Positions 1 through 7,800 of a DNA stretch of 9,559 nt are shown piece by piece (the first letter of the stretch is position 1; every line of letters begins with the position of its first letter). A program made the translations under genes and the position numbers. The stretch is from an uncultured Lachnospiraceae bacterium (GTDB lineage: Bacteria; Bacillota; Clostridia; Lachnospirales; Lachnospiraceae): positions 1 through 9,559 of the forward strand of contig CAMJWQ010000109.1 in NCBI GenBank assembly GCA_946409475.1. Direction: 5' to 3'. The notes beneath the pieces are model-generated. The model had not been told where the DNA came from. It searched no databases and worked only from the letters and a program-made list of their open reading frames with translations.

Positions 1-1473
1 GCTGTTTATATCTGTAAGGACGGCGAACAGACCTATTCACCAAGAATGACGTATATGGGCTTTCGCTATGTAGGCGTTACCGGCATTGAGGAGAATAATC
101 TGGAGCTGTCTGCCCTGGCTTTATATTCGGACATGGAGGATAACGGAGAATTTTCCTGTTCCAATGAGATGATAAATAAGCTTCAGAGCAATATCCGCTG
201 GGGAGCAAAATCAAATTTTGTGGATATTCCCACGGATTGTCCCCAGAGAGATGAACGTATGGGATGGACTGGGGATATTGCTCTTTTTTCTCCGACAGCC
301 GTCTTTAATTTTAACATGAGCCGCTTCCTGGAAAAATGGCTGGCGGATGTAAAGGCGGAGCAGACCCCGGGAGGGGGAATTCCCGTGACGGTTCCTTTGG
401 TAAGAGTTCCCTTCCAGTGGGAGATTATGCTTCCCATGGCGGTGGATCATTGGGGAGATGCGTGTATCCTGGTGCCCTGGGCTGAGTACCGGGCTAAAGG
501 TGATAAAGGAATGCTGGAGTGGATGTATCCTACCATGAAACGATATATAAAAGCCTGTAAATTCTGGGCCGGCTTGTTTTCCTTTGGAAAGCATCGAAGA
601 ATATGGCGGCTGCTCCACCATTATGGGGACTGGTGTGCGCCGGGGACCAATATGTGGGGATGGATGGGAAGAGGTAAATGGACGGCAACGGCCTGTTTGT
701 CCCATACCAGCGCAATTCTTTCTGAGATTGCCCGTCTTATAGGAAAAGAGGAGGATGCGGCCTGCTATAAGGAACTGAGCCGCCAGACTGCAGAAGCTTA
801 CCGGGATATCCTCATGGAGGAGGACTGTACGGTAAAAAAAGAATTCCAGACAGCGTATGTACTTCCCCTGTATTATAAAATGCTTGCCGACGAGGACAGG
901 AAAAAGACGGCGGCAAATCTGGCGCGGATGATTAAAGACAACGACTATCATATTGCAACCGGTTTTCCGGGAACACCATATGTACTGTTCGCTCTGGCTG
1001 ACAACGGGTATGAGGAGGATGCATACAGAATGCTGCTGACTGACAGCTGCCCTTCCTGGCTGTATGAAGTAAAGGTCGGAGGCACCACCGTCTGGGAGAG
1101 ATGGGATGCTCTTCGTGAGGATGGGACCTGTAACACCGGAGCCGGGGACGGTACCGGGGGCATGGTATCCTTCAATCACTATGCCAGCGGCGCGGTGGGG
1201 GACTTTTTGTATAGAAGAGTTGCCGGAATCGAAGCTCTGGAGGGGGGCTACAAAGCCTTTAAGATAGCACCTCTCATAGGAGGCGGATTGACCTGGGCAA
1301 AGGGGAGGGTTATGACTGCTTATGGCAGGATTTCCAGTGAATGGAGGTATGAAGACGGCAGGTTTTTCATTGAGGTGGAGGTGCCGGCAGGTACTACCTG
1401 TCAGTTGATTATGCCTTACGGGGATGTCAGGACCCTTGGCAGCGGCAGGTATTGTTTTGAGAAGAATGTATAA
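1..1473 (+). CDS. Alpha-L-rhamnosidase, GH78 family (5'-partial)
   Basis: This enzyme family hydrolyses terminal alpha-L-rhamnose from plant glycosides and polysaccharides by an inverting mechanism. The reading frame is open from base 1 and encodes 490 visible residues. The first Met (46) lies inside a conserved stretch (YSPRMTYMGFRYVGVTG), so the true start and the N-terminal beta domains lie upstream of the window. Visible order: the end of the beta domain (about 1-30), an (alpha/alpha)6 catalytic barrel (about 35-390), and a C-terminal beta-sandwich (about 395-490). Hallmarks are DCPQRDERMGWTGD (residues 79-92; Glu85 is the likely general acid), GDW near 208-210, GGTTVWERWDA (361-371; Glu366 is the likely general base) and SFNHYASGAVGDFLYRRVAGI-type sequence just after residue 389. 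Catalytic roles are assigned by family homology. Secretion cannot be judged without the N-terminus. It is followed 81 bases later by a sugar symporter in the same direction, which fits a glycoside-use operon. Confidence 0.93.
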   Translation, partial: AVYICKDGEQTYSPRMTYMGFRYVGVTGIEENNLELSALALYSDMEDNGEFSCSNEMINKLQSNIRWGAKSNFVDIPTDCPQRDERMGWTGDIALFSPTAVFNFNMSRFLEKWLADVKAEQTPGGGIPVTVPLVRVPFQWEIMLPMAVDHWGDACILVPWAEYRAKGDKGMLEWMYPTMKRYIKACKFWAGLFSFGKHRRIWRLLHHYGDWCAPGTNMWGWMGRGKWTATACLSHTSAILSEIARLIGKEEDAACYKELSRQTAEAYRDILMEEDCTVKKEFQTAYVLPLYYKMLADEDRKKTAANLARMIKDNDYHIATGFPGTPYVLFALADNGYEEDAYRMLLTDSCPSWLYEVKVGGTTVWERWDALREDGTCNTGAGDGTGGMVSFNHYASGAVGDFLYRRVAGIEALEGGYKAFKIAPLIGGGLTWAKGRVMTAYGRISSEWRYEDGRFFIEVEVPAGTTCQLIMPYGDVRTLGSGRYCFEKNV

Positions 1474-1554
1474 GCTGTGTGCATATCCTTTTTATGGGAA
1501 GAGGTAAAGAGCGGATACCTTATACACAACCGTGAAAAGAAAGGAATTTAATAG

Positions 1555-3255
1555 ATGGAAACGAGAAAGTTTTTTGACAGTCCGCTGGTACGGACAAAAA
1601 TCACTTCAGCCAATGTAAAACCGAAGGAAATGCTGTTGGGCTATTTTGCAGGCCCATTCTGTGCATTCATTTCCAATGCTATTTTCGGTGCGTATCTGAA
1701 CCGTTATTATTCCGATGTTTTGGGATGGACGGATACCGGCAGGTTTGGGATCTTTTCAGCATTACTGCCTGTGATATCGGTAATTTTCGTTATCCTTGGG
1801 AACTTAATGGTCGGCAGATTAATTGATAATACCAGAACTCCACAGGGTAAGGCCAGACCGTATATGCTGCTTTCTGCGCCCTTAGTTACCATTGCCATAG
1901 CACTTTTGTTTCTGACACCGGAGAAAAGCAGTTCACTTGTTCAAATGGTGTGGATTGCAATTTCTTACAATTTATATTATGCCGTTGCGTATCCGTTCTT
2001 CTATACGGCACACAGCTCCATGGTAGCCTTATCCACACGCAACTCCAATCACAGGGGGATGCTGGCCATATTTTCTAATGCCTCTGCGGTAGCGGCAGTT
2101 GGAATTGGTGCCAGTATCCTGGTTCCTATGTTTTTACAGAGCTTTCTGTTCGTGGAGAAGGGAGGCATAATAGATGCGACAGCCAGCTACAATAATTGGC
2201 GCATGGTAATGATAGCTTTGTGTATCGTTACCTTTCTCGCGATTATGCTGGAATATTACTTTACCCGTGAGCGTATTACGGAAGAAAATGTAAAGCTGGA
2301 TATCAAAGAGGAAAAGCTTCCCATGATGAAGCAATTAAAAGGCTGTGTTACCAACAGCTATTGGTGGATCATCATTCTGTATTTCCTGCTGTTTCAGTTT
2401 GGCGGGCTGGTAAAGAACAGCTCCATGAGCTATTATTGCCGCTGGATGTTTGAAGGCATCTCAAATGAGGCTTCGGCAGGTACCGCAATGGGGACTCTGG
2501 GATTAATCGGAGGTCTGCCCACGGCAATCGGCATGGTGCTGGCATGGCCTATTGCAGGTAAGTTTGGAAAGCAGCGTGCGGTAACCATCGGTCTTGCCAT
2601 TTCCGTTATCGGAGGACTGGTGAGCTTTCTTGATGTACATAGCTTTGTTATCGTGTGTATAGGTGTCATTCTAAAGGGTATTGGTTCCATTCCTGCTATG
2701 TACGTGACCCTGGCACTGCTATCTGACGTGCTGGATCATTTGGAAGCAAAAAATGGTTTTAGAAGCGACGGCTTTACCATGTCGGTCTATGGTGCCATTA
2801 TGGTGGGGATGACCGGCCTTGGTAACGGAATTATCAATGCTCTTTTAACGGCCGGCGGCTACAATGCGGCTTCCACCGTGCAAAATACCGGCGTGGAAAA
2901 TATGTTGGCTCTCTGCTATCTGGGGGTTGAACTGATCTGTTATGCCATAATCGTGGTCTTGATGAGCTTTTTAAAGGTAGAAAAGCATATTAAGAGGGAC
3001 CAGCAGGTCATACTTGAGAATCAGAAGGCGGCAGTGCTTGCTGCCGGCGGTGTGTGGGTTGAACCGGAGAAGAGGCTGCGCATGGAGCAGGAAGAGGCGG
3101 AGCGCTTAGCAGAAGAAGCACGAAAGGAAGAACTGAAGGGGTATTGTAAAAAGAAGGGCTTAAGCTTTGAGGATGAAGAAGCCAAATATCAGAAGAAGCT
3201 TACTGCCAGGAAAATGAAGGCAGAGGCTAAGGCGAAAGCCAAAGCCAATAAGTAA
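1555..3255 (+). CDS. GPH-family sugar:cation symporter (MFS, MelB-like)
   Basis: This is an inner-membrane transporter of the glycoside-pentoside-hexuronide:cation symporter family. It probably imports a mono- or oligosaccharide or glycoside with Na+ or H+. The 566 residues contain about 12 hydrophobic segments in two halves, the first near 27-48 and 62-86, split by a charged central loop near 232-262. The loop between helices 2 and 3 carries the family motif GRLIDNTRTPQGKARPY (87-103). After the last helix a charged tail of about 90 residues (476-566), rich in Glu, Lys and Ala, is predicted cytoplasmic and partly coiled coil. Such tails are familiar in clostridial members but absent from E. 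coli MelB. The start is supported by an AAAGGAA ribosome site about 10 bases upstream. Position between GH78 and GH3 genes suggests a rhamnoside or glucoside substrate; the sequence does not specify it. Confidence 0.9.
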   Translation: METRKFFDSPLVRTKITSANVKPKEMLLGYFAGPFCAFISNAIFGAYLNRYYSDVLGWTDTGRFGIFSALLPVISVIFVILGNLMVGRLIDNTRTPQGKARPYMLLSAPLVTIAIALLFLTPEKSSSLVQMVWIAISYNLYYAVAYPFFYTAHSSMVALSTRNSNHRGMLAIFSNASAVAAVGIGASILVPMFLQSFLFVEKGGIIDATASYNNWRMVMIALCIVTFLAIMLEYYFTRERITEENVKLDIKEEKLPMMKQLKGCVTNSYWWIIILYFLLFQFGGLVKNSSMSYYCRWMFEGISNEASAGTAMGTLGLIGGLPTAIGMVLAWPIAGKFGKQRAVTIGLAISVIGGLVSFLDVHSFVIVCIGVILKGIGSIPAMYVTLALLSDVLDHLEAKNGFRSDGFTMSVYGAIMVGMTGLGNGIINALLTAGGYNAASTVQNTGVENMLALCYLGVELICYAIIVVLMSFLKVEKHIKRDQQVILENQKAAVLAAGGVWVEPEKRLRMEQEEAERLAEEARKEELKGYCKKKGLSFEDEEAKYQKKLTARKMKAEAKAKAKANK

Positions 3256-3365
3256 TTTATGTAACAGGATAACCTTACGCGTTACGGTCTGCTGGCAGGG
3301 AGGACAATGGAACTGCTGACGCGAATGTTATAAATTATGTATAATGATTAGGAGGATAGGTTAAA
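3256..3365 (+). promoter_or_regulatory. Intergenic leader before GH3 gene, possible weak promoter
   Basis: This 110-base gap contains an excellent ribosome site, AGGAGG at 3350-3355, 10 bases before the GH3 ATG. An extended -10-like element TGTTATAAA (3326-3334) would start RNA near 3341 and leave room for the ribosome site, but I see no good -35 box. A perfect TATAAT at 3340-3345 with CTGACG at 3316-3321 also looks promoter-like, but its transcript would begin inside the ribosome site. No terminator hairpin is evident, so read-through from the transporter gene is likely. An internal promoter is possible but weakly supported. Confidence 0.3.
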
Positions 3366-6300
3366 ATGAAAGAAAAAAATGGCGCAAGAAAACGTCGTTT
3401 GTGGCGTGGCCTAACGACCGTTTCAACATCGTTATTCACGCTTGTACTGGCTGCTTCATTGATCATCGGCAGTTTTCGTACCGATATTGATAAATTTCTC
3501 GGTACACAGAGTACAAGAATTGTTACGGATGAATCCCGGGATGCGGGAGATTTATATTCTTACAAATCTGATTATACAAGTACGGCAGAGCTCCTGGAGG
3601 CCGTTGAAGCCCTTGGAGAGAGAATGAGTGAAGAGGGAACGGTACTTCTAAAAAATAATGGGGCCCTTCCGCTTTCTGAAAACGAAACCCGAAAAATTTC
3701 GCTGCTCGGTTTCAGCAGCTACTATCCTGTACAGGGAGGTGACATGGGAAGCTCACTGACAGAGAATACCGGAACCGATGCGGATACGGTCGATATGGTA
3801 GAGGCGTTTACCGCAAAAGGATTTGAAATCAATCCGTCTATTCAGACAATGTATGAAAATCTGAAAGAATCCTATAAGTCTACTGTCAGCTCCTGGGGTG
3901 GGACGAGTGATTATTATCGGGCCGTAGCTCCCTCTACGACCGGATATTTCACCAGTATGGAACCTTCACAGGAAAGTCTTTACGGTATGGATGAAGACTG
4001 GAAGGAAAGTATGAAGGATTATAATGTCATGATTGTGACCATTGCCCGTGTTGCCGGGGAGAACCGTAATTATATGCCGGGAACAGAAGGCGTGGACCCG
4101 GAACAGAATTTGAACCAGACAGATCCCCTCGGCCTTTCCGACACGGAAAGGGATATTATTAATGCCGCAGTTGCTGCAAAGGAATCCAATAACGGAAAGG
4201 TCATTGTACTCCTAAATAATGCCAGTGCAATGGAAATTGATGAAATAAAGAATAACGAAGGAGTCGATGCGATTCTTGAAGCCGGACTTCCGGGCGGATA
4301 TGGTTTTTATGGTGTGGCAGATATCCTGACAGGAGACGTAAATCCTTCCGGACGTCTGGCAGATACCTATGCGGTAGTCAATGCAAATTCTCCGGCCGCA
4401 CAGAATTATGGAAATTACGAATACACCAATGCAGATTCGGAATATTCCATTAATTCGGCATTGGTAGAAGCAGAAAGTATTTATACGGGTTATAAATATT
4501 ATGAAACCCGATATGCAGATTGTGTACTTGGACAGGGAAATGCATCTGATACGGCAGGAAGCTCCATATCAGGAGCATGGTCATATGAAAATGAAGTTTC
4601 CTATCCGTTTGGCTATGGATTATCTTATACCACATTTTCACAAACATTAGACAGTCTGGAGGTAGATCTGGATTCCGGGACGGTCACTGCCTCTGTTACG
4701 GTTACGAATACCGGAAATGCCGCAGGTAAGGATGTGGTCGAACTTTACGTCTCACTTCCCTATACCGAATATGATAAAGAGAATCTTGTAGAGAAATCAT
4801 CCATTCAGCTCTTGGATTATGAAAAGACCGACATTATAGAACCGGGGAAATCTGTGACGGTAGCTGTCACGGCCGACGCGCAGAATATGGCAAGCTGGGA
4901 CAGCACCTGTGCTAATGCGGCGGGAACAAAGGGTAATTACATACTGGATGAAGGTACTTATTATTTTACCATAGGTAACGGTTCACATGAGGCAGTGAAT
5001 AATGTCCTTGCTGCACAGGGGAAAACCGCAGCAGACGGAATGACAGAGGAGGGGAATCACGAAAACGTAAAGACATGGAGTTTAAACAGCTTTGACGCCA
5101 CAACATTTGCATACACAGAAAATGGAACTGCGGTTGAAAATCAGCTGGAGGATGCCGACCTTAATTATTACATGCCGGATACCGTGACCTATTTATCCAG
5201 AAGCAACTGGAAGGAAACCTGGCCAAAGACATATAAAGATCTTACTGCTACGGATGAAATGCTTGATGTACTCCGGAATGATATCGTGCAGATCAAGGAA
5301 CAGGGAGATCCCTCTTCCGTGACCTTTGGCGCTGATAATGGCCTCACGCTTGCCGACTTAAAGGGAGTTACGGATATAGAGGATTCCCGCTGGATGAGCC
5401 TGCTGGATCAGATCACTCTGGAAGAATGTATGATCAGAACGGGCTTTGGCGGAACGAGTACCAAGGCAATTGAATCCATAGTCTCTCCCGAAACGATCCA
5501 GAACGATGGACCCAATGGGATTTATTCCTATCCGCTTGGACAATATGCCAATACGGATACCTCGTCCGGGGATCCCTGTGCGGTGGATGAAAACGGTAAA
5601 AATTTAAGTTACAAATTTGGAACCATGTGCAATGAAACGGTTATCGCACAAACCTTCAGTAAAGAGATGGCGGCTGCATATGGAACATTGGTAGGAAATT
5701 ATTCACTATGGTCCAATCTGACCATTTTATGGGGAGCAGGAGTAAATCTGCACCGGGTGCCTTATAATGCAAGAAATCATGAATATTATTCAGAGGATGC
5801 CGTTCTGACTGCTTATCAGGCAGCCGAATATATAGCAGCAGGCAGGAAATATGGTTGTATTATTGCTCCTAAGCATCTTGCATTCAACGATACGGAAATC
5901 AACCGCTCCGGTATCAGTGTATTCATGACGGAGCAGAAGGCACGTGAAAATGAGCTTAGAGGAATGCGGGCAAGCATAGAGGATGCGGGAGCACTTGGTG
6001 TTATGACTACATTTAACCGTATCGGCTGTACTGCCGGTAATGCACATTACGGCCTGCTTAAGAATATTTTAAGGGGTGAATGGGGATTTAAAGGACTGAT
6101 ATCGGAAGACTTTATTACGGATGCAATTTACGCGGTACTAAAGGAAGCCGTACACTGTGGTGTTACCATGACATGTAATACCGGAGAAAATGATATGGCT
6201 GCAGTGAGTGAAAAATGGTCATATTGGACGGTGGAAAATGTAAGCAGAGATGCAGTCATGATGCAGGATCTTAAAAACTGTATGCTTTGGCAGAATTATG

Positions 6301-6470
6301 CATTGGCAAATTCCAATGCCTTGGATGGCTATAATGAAACTACCCGTATTGTTGATGTAAGAACATGGTATGATAATATGCTTACGGCTCTGCAGATTAT
6401 ATTTGCTATTCTTTCTCTTGGTGCAATAGCTATGTATTTCAAAAGTGCCGGTATGAAAAAGAAAGAGTAA
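3366..6470 (+). CDS. Membrane-anchored GH3 beta-glucosidase-like enzyme, permuted domain order
   Basis: GH3 enzymes are retaining exo-beta-glycosidases (beta-glucosidase, beta-xylosidase and related). This 1034-residue protein has the domains in reverse of the common order. A basic N-terminus and a membrane segment (about 15-37) come first. The alpha/beta sandwich domain follows (about 75-420; EGTVLLKNNGALPL at 90-103, PFGYGLSYT at 414-422), then a fibronectin III-like domain (about 425-555), a linker (about 560-665), and the TIM-barrel domain (about 670-960). A second membrane segment (about 1006-1026) and KKKE end the protein. Barrel motifs include NDGPNG around Asp714, NARNHEYYSED, KHLAFNDTEINR (from Lys836) and GFKGLISEDF, where Asp915 aligns with the nucleophile. 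Glu241 in GTEGVD is a candidate acid/base by analogy with EG-D motifs. Positive charges at both ends put both termini inside and the enzyme outside the cell. Substrate is not determinable; alpha-L-rhamnosidase linkage suggests glycoside trimming. Confidence 0.9.
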   Translation: MKEKNGARKRRLWRGLTTVSTSLFTLVLAASLIIGSFRTDIDKFLGTQSTRIVTDESRDAGDLYSYKSDYTSTAELLEAVEALGERMSEEGTVLLKNNGALPLSENETRKISLLGFSSYYPVQGGDMGSSLTENTGTDADTVDMVEAFTAKGFEINPSIQTMYENLKESYKSTVSSWGGTSDYYRAVAPSTTGYFTSMEPSQESLYGMDEDWKESMKDYNVMIVTIARVAGENRNYMPGTEGVDPEQNLNQTDPLGLSDTERDIINAAVAAKESNNGKVIVLLNNASAMEIDEIKNNEGVDAILEAGLPGGYGFYGVADILTGDVNPSGRLADTYAVVNANSPAAQNYGNYEYTNADSEYSINSALVEAESIYTGYKYYETRYADCVLGQGNASDTAGSSISGAWSYENEVSYPFGYGLSYTTFSQTLDSLEVDLDSGTVTASVTVTNTGNAAGKDVVELYVSLPYTEYDKENLVEKSSIQLLDYEKTDIIEPGKSVTVAVTADAQNMASWDSTCANAAGTKGNYILDEGTYYFTIGNGSHEAVNNVLAAQGKTAADGMTEEGNHENVKTWSLNSFDATTFAYTENGTAVENQLEDADLNYYMPDTVTYLSRSNWKETWPKTYKDLTATDEMLDVLRNDIVQIKEQGDPSSVTFGADNGLTLADLKGVTDIEDSRWMSLLDQITLEECMIRTGFGGTSTKAIESIVSPETIQNDGPNGIYSYPLGQYANTDTSSGDPCAVDENGKNLSYKFGTMCNETVIAQTFSKEMAAAYGTLVGNYSLWSNLTILWGAGVNLHRVPYNARNHEYYSEDAVLTAYQAAEYIAAGRKYGCIIAPKHLAFNDTEINRSGISVFMTEQKARENELRGMRASIEDAGALGVMTTFNRIGCTAGNAHYGLLKNILRGEWGFKGLISEDFITDAIYAVLKEAVHCGVTMTCNTGENDMAAVSEKWSYWTVENVSRDAVMMQDLKNCMLWQNYALANSNALDGYNETTRIVDVRTWYDNMLTALQIIFAILSLGAIAMYFKSAGMKKKE

Positions 6471-6482
6471 GGAGGTAACAGG

Positions 6483-6914
6483 ATGGAGTTCTTAAAAAAA
6501 CAGGCTGCCGGATTTTATTTGGCCTTAATTACGTTGATTTTTGCTATTGTAAGTATTGTTTTTTATCTTATAAACTGCAGTACATCTTATTTTCAAAGCT
6601 ATGGTGTTAACGGCGGGCTTATTGCCCTTACTGTAATAGCAATTATATTGTGTATTGCTCTTATCATTGGCAGTGAGCTTTTGGGATCTAATATTTATCT
6701 GGATATCCTGCCTGTTATTACGGGGGTGTGTCTGGTCATTGCCCTTGTAACCTTTATCAGCATTCGCGTTGACAGCATTGCCAGTATTATAACATTTCAA
6801 AATAATGAACAGACCATGTCCGACCTTACCAGTGCCATTGTGGGAATAGGCGGCTGCCTGATGGCAGTCATCTTCAACATCATAGCTTCCTTTTTCAGGA
6901 TAGTGAAAGAATAA
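6483..6914 (+). CDS. Small four-helix membrane protein of unknown function
   Basis: I do not recognise a named family. The 143 residues are mostly hydrophobic, with four predicted membrane helices at roughly 9-31, 42-65, 72-92 and 114-138. A short N-terminus (MEFLKKQ) and a basic C-terminus (RIVKE) suggest both ends are cytoplasmic. Between helices 3 and 4 is a polar loop of about 20 residues (RVDSIASI...NNEQTMSD) predicted outside. No catalytic motif, signal peptidase site or transporter signature is visible. A strong ribosome site (GGAGGT, 6471-6476) lies immediately after the GH3 stop codon and the ATG is 12 bases from that stop, so translation is probably coupled to the GH3 gene. That spacing makes an accessory role for the anchored GH3 enzyme the simplest guess (assembly, positioning or stability). 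This is inferred from context only. Confidence 0.82.
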   Translation: MEFLKKQAAGFYLALITLIFAIVSIVFYLINCSTSYFQSYGVNGGLIALTVIAIILCIALIIGSELLGSNIYLDILPVITGVCLVIALVTFISIRVDSIASIITFQNNEQTMSDLTSAIVGIGGCLMAVIFNIIASFFRIVKE

Positions 6915-6929
6915 GCGGAGGCTGTTAAA

Positions 6930-6947
6930 ATGTATATTCATCGATAA
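6930..6947 (+). other. Five-codon micro-ORF with good ribosome site
   Basis: Just after the small membrane protein gene, GGAGG (6917-6921) sits 8 bases before an ATG at 6930 that opens a frame of only MYIHR followed by TAA. The spacing is as good as for real genes here. It may be a chance occurrence, the start of a decayed gene, or a translated leader. Nothing else supports a function. Confidence 0.2.
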
Positions 6948-6994
6948 AGGCGGGGTTAAGGCACCTTATCAATGGCTGCCCGGTTTATCTTACT

Positions 6995-7028
6995 ACCGCA
7001 GACGAGATTACTCGTTTGCGGTGTTTTC
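6995..7028 (+). terminator. Probable Rho-independent terminator of glycoside cluster
   Basis: ACCGCAGACGAG (6995-7006) pairs with CTCGTTTGCGGT (7011-7022) across an ATTA loop. The stem is 12 base pairs with a single G-U pair and is followed by GTTTTC. The T run is short, so termination may be incomplete. It lies about 80 bases after the last gene of the glycoside cluster and before a new promoter, which fits the end of a transcription unit. Confidence 0.62.
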
Positions 7029-7078
7029 AGGTTCGCCGGGGAGCGGTAACGTAGGCAATTTTCAGGCAGCGTTGTATA

Positions 7079-7107
7079 TTGTTTTGACTTGGGATAAATG
7101 GTATACT
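7079..7107 (+). promoter_or_regulatory. Likely sigma-A promoter for the two-component genes
   Basis: A -35-like TTGTTT (7079-7084) is followed after 17 bases by TATACT (7102-7107), which is preceded by TG at 7099-7100 to give an extended -10. RNA would start near 7114, leaving a leader of about 40 bases with the ribosome site at 7143-7147. An overlapping TTGACT at 7084 is only 12 bases from the -10 and is not the better choice. The placement just after a terminator supports an independent operon. Confidence 0.55.
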
Positions 7108-7142
7108 AAGAGCTGTCAGTAGGCAGCATTTAGAATGATACG

Positions 7143-7155
7143 GGAGGGTGAAGGT
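7143..7155 (+). promoter_or_regulatory. Ribosome site fixing the regulator start at 7156
   Basis: GGAGG at 7143-7147 lies 8 bases before the ATG at 7156. An in-frame ATG at 7135 would place this ribosome site inside the gene and add seven residues (MIREGEG) before MIRVALVEDD, which is where receiver domains normally begin. The 7156 start is therefore preferred. Confidence 0.8.
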
Positions 7156-7800
7156 ATGATTCGGGTTGCACTGGTTGAAGATGATGCGAGCTGTGTGGCA
7201 GAGCTGACGGAGCATTTAAAGCGTTATGAAAGAGAAAGCAGAGAAGGAATCCATGTGATGGTATTTCCCGACGGAGAGGATATTGTCACTGGCTACGGGG
7301 CAAATTTTGATATTATTTTAATGGATGTGGAAATGGCTTTTATGAATGGGATGAAGGCTGCGAGAAAAATTCGGAAAGCAGATTCGGCGGTTATTATTAT
7401 TTTTATCACGAATATGCCCCAGTATGCCATTAAGGGATATGAGGTAGATGCACTGGATTATATCCTAAAGCCGGTGTCCTATTTCGTTTTTTCAAAGAGT
7501 ATGGATCGTGCTTTGGCCAGGCTGAAATACAGAACGAAGAAATATTTGACGATTTCAGTCAAAGGCGGCATGCAGAAGCTGGATATTTCCAAAATCTGCT
7601 ACGTGGAGGTCAGGGATCATGATTTGATATATCACACAACTGCTGAAAACTGTATTACCAGAGGGGTTATGCGGGATGCTCAGAAAATTTTGGAAAACCA
7701 TAATTTTTTTCGTTGTAACCGATGCTATCTTGTGAACCTGGAGCATGTGGATAATTTTCGGAATGGTGATGCATTGTGGCAGATGAGAAGATTAAGGTAA
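7156..7800 (+). CDS. LytTR-family response regulator, C-terminally truncated by frameshift
   Basis: This is a cytoplasmic DNA-binding regulator of the LytR/AgrA/AlgR type, expected to be phosphorylated by the kinase encoded just downstream. The receiver domain (about 1-118) has the acidic pair Asp9-Asp10, phospho-acceptor Asp57 in ILMDVEM, Thr85 and Lys105 in LKP. A LytTR DNA-binding domain begins near 128 (YLTISVKGG) and runs through FFRCNRCYLVNLEHVDNF. The frame ends early: after residue 207 (Leu, 7774-7776) come only seven unrelated residues (WQMRRLR) and TAA at 7798-7800, giving 214 residues. The -1 frame from 7776 supplies the missing LytTR end, so a base seems to have been lost near 7776. 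A repaired product would have about 236 residues, normal for the family. In the broken form the last strands and helix of the DNA-binding domain are missing, so activity may be reduced or lost. A base-call error is equally possible. Confidence 0.85.
   Translation: MIRVALVEDDASCVAELTEHLKRYERESREGIHVMVFPDGEDIVTGYGANFDIILMDVEMAFMNGMKAARKIRKADSAVIIIFITNMPQYAIKGYEVDALDYILKPVSYFVFSKSMDRALARLKYRTKKYLTISVKGGMQKLDISKICYVEVRDHDLIYHTTAENCITRGVMRDAQKILENHNFFRCNRCYLVNLEHVDNFRNGDALWQMRRLR

Noticed and set aside
211..1179. Long antisense open frame of 322 codons opposite the rhamnosidase gene
   Set aside because: It lies wholly antisense to a well-supported GH78 gene, has no domain-like composition and no ribosome site; it is a shadow of GC-skewed codons.
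3316..3345. CTGACG with an 18-base gap to a perfect TATAAT, as the GH3 promoter
   Set aside because: Transcription would start near 3352, within the AGGAGG ribosome site, leaving no functional leader. Listed only as part of a weak regulatory region.
7135..7155. Earlier start for the response regulator at 7135
   Set aside because: It would put the strong GGAGG ribosome site inside the gene, and the receiver domain naturally begins at the 7156 Met.
7770..7800. Programmed -1 ribosomal frameshift in the regulator
   Set aside because: The junction GCA TTG TGG has no slippery X XXY YYZ heptamer, and I see no strong stimulatory structure. A simple base loss is a better explanation.
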